Of a stretch of DNA of 8,686 nt, positions 5,983 through 8,686 are shown in pieces. Numbering within the stretch: the stretch's first letter is position 1; each line of letters opens with the position of its first letter. Location: assembly GCA_964633145.1 (NCBI GenBank), contig CAZWFE010000063.1, positions 1-8,686 of the forward strand. The letters run 5' to 3'. Source of the stretch: CAJXSD01 sp964633145. GTDB taxonomy: Bacteria; Pseudomonadota; Alphaproteobacteria; Rhodobacterales; Rhodobacteraceae. Under the pieces are notes generated by a model that saw nothing but the letters and a program-made list of their open reading frames with translations, did no database searches and was not told where the DNA came from. The position numbers and the translations under genes are program-made.

Positions 5983-7290
5983 ATGATCCCCCGCTATTCC
6001 CGCCCTGAAATGGTTGCAATTTGGTCACCAGAAACGAAATTCCGAATTTGGTACGAAATTGAAGCACACGCCTGTGATGCCATGGCCGATTTGGGTGTGA
6101 TCCCGCGCGAAAATGCCGATGCCGTGTGGAAAGCCAAAGATGTCGAGTTCGACGTCGCCCGCATCGACGAAATCGAAGCGGTGACAAAACATGACGTCAT
6201 CGCATTTTTGACCCATCTGGCCGAACACGTCGGATCGGATGAGGCCCGTTTCGTACACCAAGGCATGACCAGTTCCGACGTGTTGGACACCTGTTTTAAC
6301 GTCCAGTTGGTGCGTGCAGCGGATATTTTGATCGCAGATATGGAAAAATTGCTGGCAGCCCTGAAACGTCGTGCCATTGAACACAAAGACACCGTTCGCA
6401 TTGGCCGCAGCCACGGTATCCACGCCGAACCCACGACTATGGGTCTGACATTTGCACGCTTTTACGCGGAAATGGATCGCAACATGCGCCGTTTGCAAAC
6501 CGCCCGCGCGGAAATTGCAACCGGTGCGATTTCGGGTGCGGTTGGCACATTTGCCAATATTGACCCCCGCGTCGAAGAACATGTTTGCGAAAAACTGGGT
6601 CTGGAACCTGAACCCATTTCCACCCAAGTGATCCCGCGCGACCGCCACGCGGCGTTCTTTGCCGCGTTGGGCGTGGTGGCCAGTTCCATCGAAAACATCG
6701 CGATCGAAGTGCGCCACATGCAACGCACCGAAGTGCTGGAAGCAGAAGAGTTTTTCAGCGCGGGCCAAAAGGGCTCATCAGCCATGCCACACAAACGCAA
6801 CCCCGTTTTGACCGAAAACCTGACCGGTCTGGCGCGTTTGGTGCGTATGTCTGTGGTGCCGGCCATGGAAAACGTGGCGCTGTGGCATGAACGCGATATT
6901 TCGCACAGCTCGGTCGAACGCAACATCGGTCCAGACACAACCATCACCTTGGATTTTGCACTGGCGCGTTTGACATCCGTGGTTGATAAATTGGTCATCT
7001 ATCCGCAAAACATGTTGGACAACATGAATAAATTCCGCGGTCTGGTTATGTCGCAACGTGTGTTGCTGGCCCTGACCCAAGCGGGCGTCAGCCGCGAAGA
7101 TTCCTATCGTCTGGTCCAACGCAACGCGATGAAGGTCTGGGAACAAGGCGCAGATTTCAAAACCGAATTGCTGGCCGATGCGGATGTCACAGCCGTGCTT
7201 TCGCCCGCCGAAATCGAGGAAAAATTCGACCTAGGATATCACACCAAACACGTAGACACGATTTTCAAACGTGTCTTCGGAACGGAATAA
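5983..7290 (+). CDS. purB: Adenylosuccinate lyase
   Basis: The 435-residue product has the normal length for a bacterial PurB of the fumarase/aspartase superfamily. It removes fumarate from SAICAR in IMP synthesis and from adenylosuccinate in AMP synthesis, as a cytoplasmic homotetramer. Signatures in order are EAVTKHDVIAF (65-75), MTSSDVLDT (95-103), GRSHGIHAEP (141-150) with the catalytic-region His144, and the fumarate lyase signature SSAMPHKRNP (265-274), whose loop carries the catalytic serine. HERDISHSSVERN (302-314) is also typical. GAAAGG lies 8 nt before the ATG. The 208-bp space shared with the divergent LytTR gene is AT-rich; a weak -35-like TTGCAT at 5880-5885 followed by GATAAC at 5905-5910 is not strong enough to call a promoter. 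The gene ends just before its own terminator. Confidence 0.98.
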   Translation: MIPRYSRPEMVAIWSPETKFRIWYEIEAHACDAMADLGVIPRENADAVWKAKDVEFDVARIDEIEAVTKHDVIAFLTHLAEHVGSDEARFVHQGMTSSDVLDTCFNVQLVRAADILIADMEKLLAALKRRAIEHKDTVRIGRSHGIHAEPTTMGLTFARFYAEMDRNMRRLQTARAEIATGAISGAVGTFANIDPRVEEHVCEKLGLEPEPISTQVIPRDRHAAFFAALGVVASSIENIAIEVRHMQRTEVLEAEEFFSAGQKGSSAMPHKRNPVLTENLTGLARLVRMSVVPAMENVALWHERDISHSSVERNIGPDTTITLDFALARLTSVVDKLVIYPQNMLDNMNKFRGLVMSQRVLLALTQAGVSREDSYRLVQRNAMKVWEQGADFKTELLADADVTAVLSPAEIEEKFDLGYHTKHVDTIFKRVFGTE

Positions 7291-7312
7291 TCCAAAACTG
7301 AATAATCCAAAA
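7285..7312. repeat. 13-bp direct repeat spanning the purB stop
   Basis: GAATAATCCAAAA occurs at 7285-7297 and again at 7300-7312, a 15-bp period. The first copy contains the last residues and TAA stop of purB. It looks like a small slippage duplication between stop codon and terminator. Confidence 0.85.
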
Positions 7313-7314
7313 TG

Positions 7315-7342
7315 GCCCACCTGAAACATGGTGGGCTTTTTT
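7315..7342 (+). terminator. Intrinsic terminator of purB
   Basis: A perfect 7-bp GC-rich stem GCCCACC / GGTGGGC (7315-7321 and 7330-7336) with an 8-nt loop is followed by six T residues. It starts 25 nt after the purB stop. Confidence 0.92.
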
Positions 7343-7393
7343 AGAATCGCAGATTGTGATATGGATGACCCATAGTTTTTTATGAGGTGTGTG

Positions 7394-7543
7394 ATGAAAT
7401 ATTTCGTAACTGCATTCGTATTCATGGCGTCATTGGCCCCTGCTTGGGCTTGCCCCAAACACGAAACAACGGCGCAGTCGTGCATGACTGGCTATGTTTG
7501 GGACGCAGAACAAAGCCAATGCGTGGCGCAAATAACAGGCTAA
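7394..7543 (+). CDS. Small secreted cysteine-containing protein (49 aa)
   Basis: The ATG at 7394 follows GAGG with a 6-nt gap and opens a 49-residue frame ending in TAA. The first 19 residues form a signal peptide: MKYF, a hydrophobic core, then APAWA before Cys20, a good signal peptidase I site. It does not fit a lipobox well, because Ala rather than Leu/Val stands at -3 and Trp at -2. The mature peptide is about 30 residues with Cys20, Cys30 and Cys43 in the pattern C-x9-C-x12-C, including the motif GYVWDAEQSQC. That motif resembles the end of small chitin-binding (CBM14-like) domains, where a conserved aromatic and Cys follow such a stretch, but the protein is too short for a full domain. 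An export role in the periplasm is likely; function is unknown. It sits between two terminators, so it is probably its own transcription unit. Confidence 0.72.
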   Translation: MKYFVTAFVFMASLAPAWACPKHETTAQSCMTGYVWDAEQSQCVAQITG

Positions 7544-7580
7544 TCCCAATATATTAGCAAAGATTTAACCCATGGCTTCT

Positions 7581-7614
7581 AAACCTTGGATCATATCCGA
7601 TCCAAGGTTTTTTT
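7581..7614 (+). terminator. Terminator-like hairpin that also contains the fliG-like gene's ribosome-binding site
   Basis: A perfect 12-bp stem AAACCTTGGATC / GATCCAAGGTTT (7581-7592 and 7599-7610) with a 6-nt loop runs into seven T residues ending at 7614. The next base begins the ATG of the FliG-like gene. It has every feature of an intrinsic terminator for the small upstream gene. The 3' arm also contains AAGG (7604-7607), 7 nt from that ATG, the only plausible Shine-Dalgarno sequence, so it would be paired in the folded RNA. It may therefore be a terminator, a translation-blocking hairpin, or both. Confidence 0.85.
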
Positions 7615-8643
7615 ATGTCCGCGCTGAAAGAAATTTCCAACCGCCCCCCATTGTCGCGCCAGCAAAAGGCCGCGATTGTTGTTCGTTTTTTGATGCAAGA
7701 GGGCGCCGATATTGACCTCAGCACGCTGCCCGAACCCCTGCAGGCGGCCCTGACCCAAGAAATTGCCAATCTGCGTCTGATTGATCGCGAAACATTGGCC
7801 GATGTGGTCACCGAATTTGCCGGCGAATTGGACAGCATCGGCATCGCCGCCAAGGGCGGCTTGGGCGAGGCATTGCAATTACTGGACGGCAAGATCACCC
7901 GCGACACCGCAAAGCGCCTGCGCCAAGACGCAGGTGTGCGCCTGTTCGAAGATCCATGGCCCCGCATCCGTGCCCTGCCCAACGATGAATTGATCCCCCT
8001 GCTTGACCAAGAAACCGTCGAGGTGGCCGCCGTTATCCTATCGAAACTGCCCGTGTCAAAGGCCGCGGAAATTTTATCAAACCTGCCAGGGGATCGCGCA
8101 CGGCGGATCAGTTTTGCTATATCTATGACAGATGCCGTAACCCCCATTGCCGTAGACCGCATTGGTCAGGTGATTTTGGCCCAGATTGACAATCGCCCCG
8201 AACGCGCCTTTGCCGAACGGCCCGAGGACCGGATTGCCGCGATCCTGACGGCCGCGGATGATCGTTTACGCGAAGATGTGTTGAACGGGTTGCGCGACAG
8301 CGAACCGGAATTGGCGCAGCGCGTTGAACAGGCAATATTCACATTTGATCTGATCCCAACGCGTATCGCGGCAACTGATGTTCCCAAGGCCCTGAAAACG
8401 GCCGATGTCGGCGATCTGACGCTGGCCTTGGCCTATGCGCAATCCACTGGGCAAACCCAGATTACCGAATTCATTTTGGACAACCTGCCCAAACGCTTGC
8501 GCGCCAGCATCGAAGAAGAGCTGCAAGCAATCGACACTGTGTCCCCAAAACAGGGCAGCGCCGCACAAACCCGCGTGGTTGGGTCCATCCAGAATCAGAT
8601 TTCATCAGGCGATGTCAGCCTGATCCAGTCCGATCCGGACTGA
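7615..8643 (+). CDS. Divergent FliG-like flagellar motor switch protein
   Basis: The 342-residue product has the FliG architecture and about its usual length. FliG forms the rotor ring that couples stator ion flow to flagellar rotation. The N-terminal helix LSRQQKAAIVVRFLMQEGADI (13-33) resembles the LTGRQKAAILLLALGE start of FliG. The middle part has a DQETVEVAAVILSKLPVSKAAEILSNLP armadillo segment (131-158) in place of the usual EHPQ motif. The C-terminal segment TLALAYAQ...ITEFILDNLPKRLRASIEEEL (269-303) matches the FliG pattern of LALKGA followed by ILxNMSxRAAExLxEDLE. The torque-helix motif normally reading DDRS is replaced by AATDVPKAL (252-260). No flagellar gene is nearby. It may be a genuine motor protein or a paralogue with another role. 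The start is fixed by the conserved N-terminal helix; the only ribosome-binding site lies in the preceding hairpin. Confidence 0.8.
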   Translation: MSALKEISNRPPLSRQQKAAIVVRFLMQEGADIDLSTLPEPLQAALTQEIANLRLIDRETLADVVTEFAGELDSIGIAAKGGLGEALQLLDGKITRDTAKRLRQDAGVRLFEDPWPRIRALPNDELIPLLDQETVEVAAVILSKLPVSKAAEILSNLPGDRARRISFAISMTDAVTPIAVDRIGQVILAQIDNRPERAFAERPEDRIAAILTAADDRLREDVLNGLRDSEPELAQRVEQAIFTFDLIPTRIAATDVPKALKTADVGDLTLALAYAQSTGQTQITEFILDNLPKRLRASIEEELQAIDTVSPKQGSAAQTRVVGSIQNQISSGDVSLIQSDPD

Positions 8644-8655
8644 ACCGAAATTATC

Positions 8656-8686
8656 GTGCCAGTTTTTACAGAGCCAGTGTTTACAG
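8656..8686 (+). CDS. Possible start of a further gene, cut by the window end
   Basis: A GTG at 8656 opens a frame reading MPVFTEPVFT to the window edge, 12 nt after the FliG-like stop. There is no clear ribosome-binding site, and the sequence is a short tandem repeat, so this may simply be non-coding. Confidence 0.2.
   Translation, partial: MPVFTEPVFT
8658..8686. repeat. 15-bp-period tandem repeat at the window end
   Basis: GCCAGTTTTTACAG (8658-8671) and GCCAGTGTTTACAG (8673-8686) match at 13 of 14 positions. The second copy reaches the last base, so the true number of copies is unknown. Confidence 0.8.

Noticed and set aside
6025..6768. 247-codon minus-strand frame inside purB
   Set aside because: It is an antisense shadow of purB with no family resemblance; the purB signatures on the plus strand are unambiguous.

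Overview
The window looks like chromosomal DNA from a marine alphaproteobacterium of the Roseobacter group (Rhodobacterales). I infer this from the near-textbook Roseobacter form of the DMSP lyase DddP, the glnB-glnA operon, a Rhodobacterales-type divergent FliG-like protein and the family flavour of all recognisable proteins. Base composition looks only moderately GC-rich (judged by eye, not computed), lower than in many roseobacters. There is no phage, transposon, CRISPR or integron signature; this is mostly ordinary core genome with one accessory-flavoured metabolic centre.

Layout: (1) 1-85, a tRNA-Leu(UAG) on the minus strand. (2) 170-562, a decayed minus-strand fragment of the NAD(P)H-hydrate repair gene (nnrE/nnrD family): one continuous frame with three internal stops and large internal deletions. 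(3) 723-2501, the glnB-glnA nitrogen-assimilation operon, closed by a strong terminator at 2524-2559. (4) 2560-2756, a non-coding stretch with a 12-bp tandem repeat. (5) 2757-3509, a minus-strand gene of the DUF3445 / heme-dependent oxidative N-demethylase family, divergent from (6) dddP at 3637-4980, with a 127-bp shared promoter region that contains two perfect palindromes. (7) 4977-5774, a minus-strand membrane-anchored LytTR regulator whose stop codon interlocks with that of dddP in one CTAG. (8) 5983-7290, purB with its terminator. (9) 7394-7543, a 49-residue secreted cysteine-containing protein. (10) 7615-8643, a divergent FliG-like protein whose ribosome-binding site lies inside the hairpin that also looks like the terminator of the preceding gene. 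The window ends in a 15-bp-period repeat.

Functionally, glnB and glnA form the PII / glutamine synthetase nitrogen-sensing and ammonia-assimilation pair, and purB serves IMP and AMP synthesis. DddP cleaves the algal osmolyte DMSP to DMS and acrylate. The divergent DUF3445 gene and the convergent LytTR gene are its closest neighbours and are candidates for a functional link, but that is inference from position only. The most worthwhile leads are the nnrE remnant, the hairpin that hides the fliG-like ribosome-binding site, the dddP/DUF3445 divergent unit with its palindromes, and the FliG-like protein that lacks the usual torque-helix motif.
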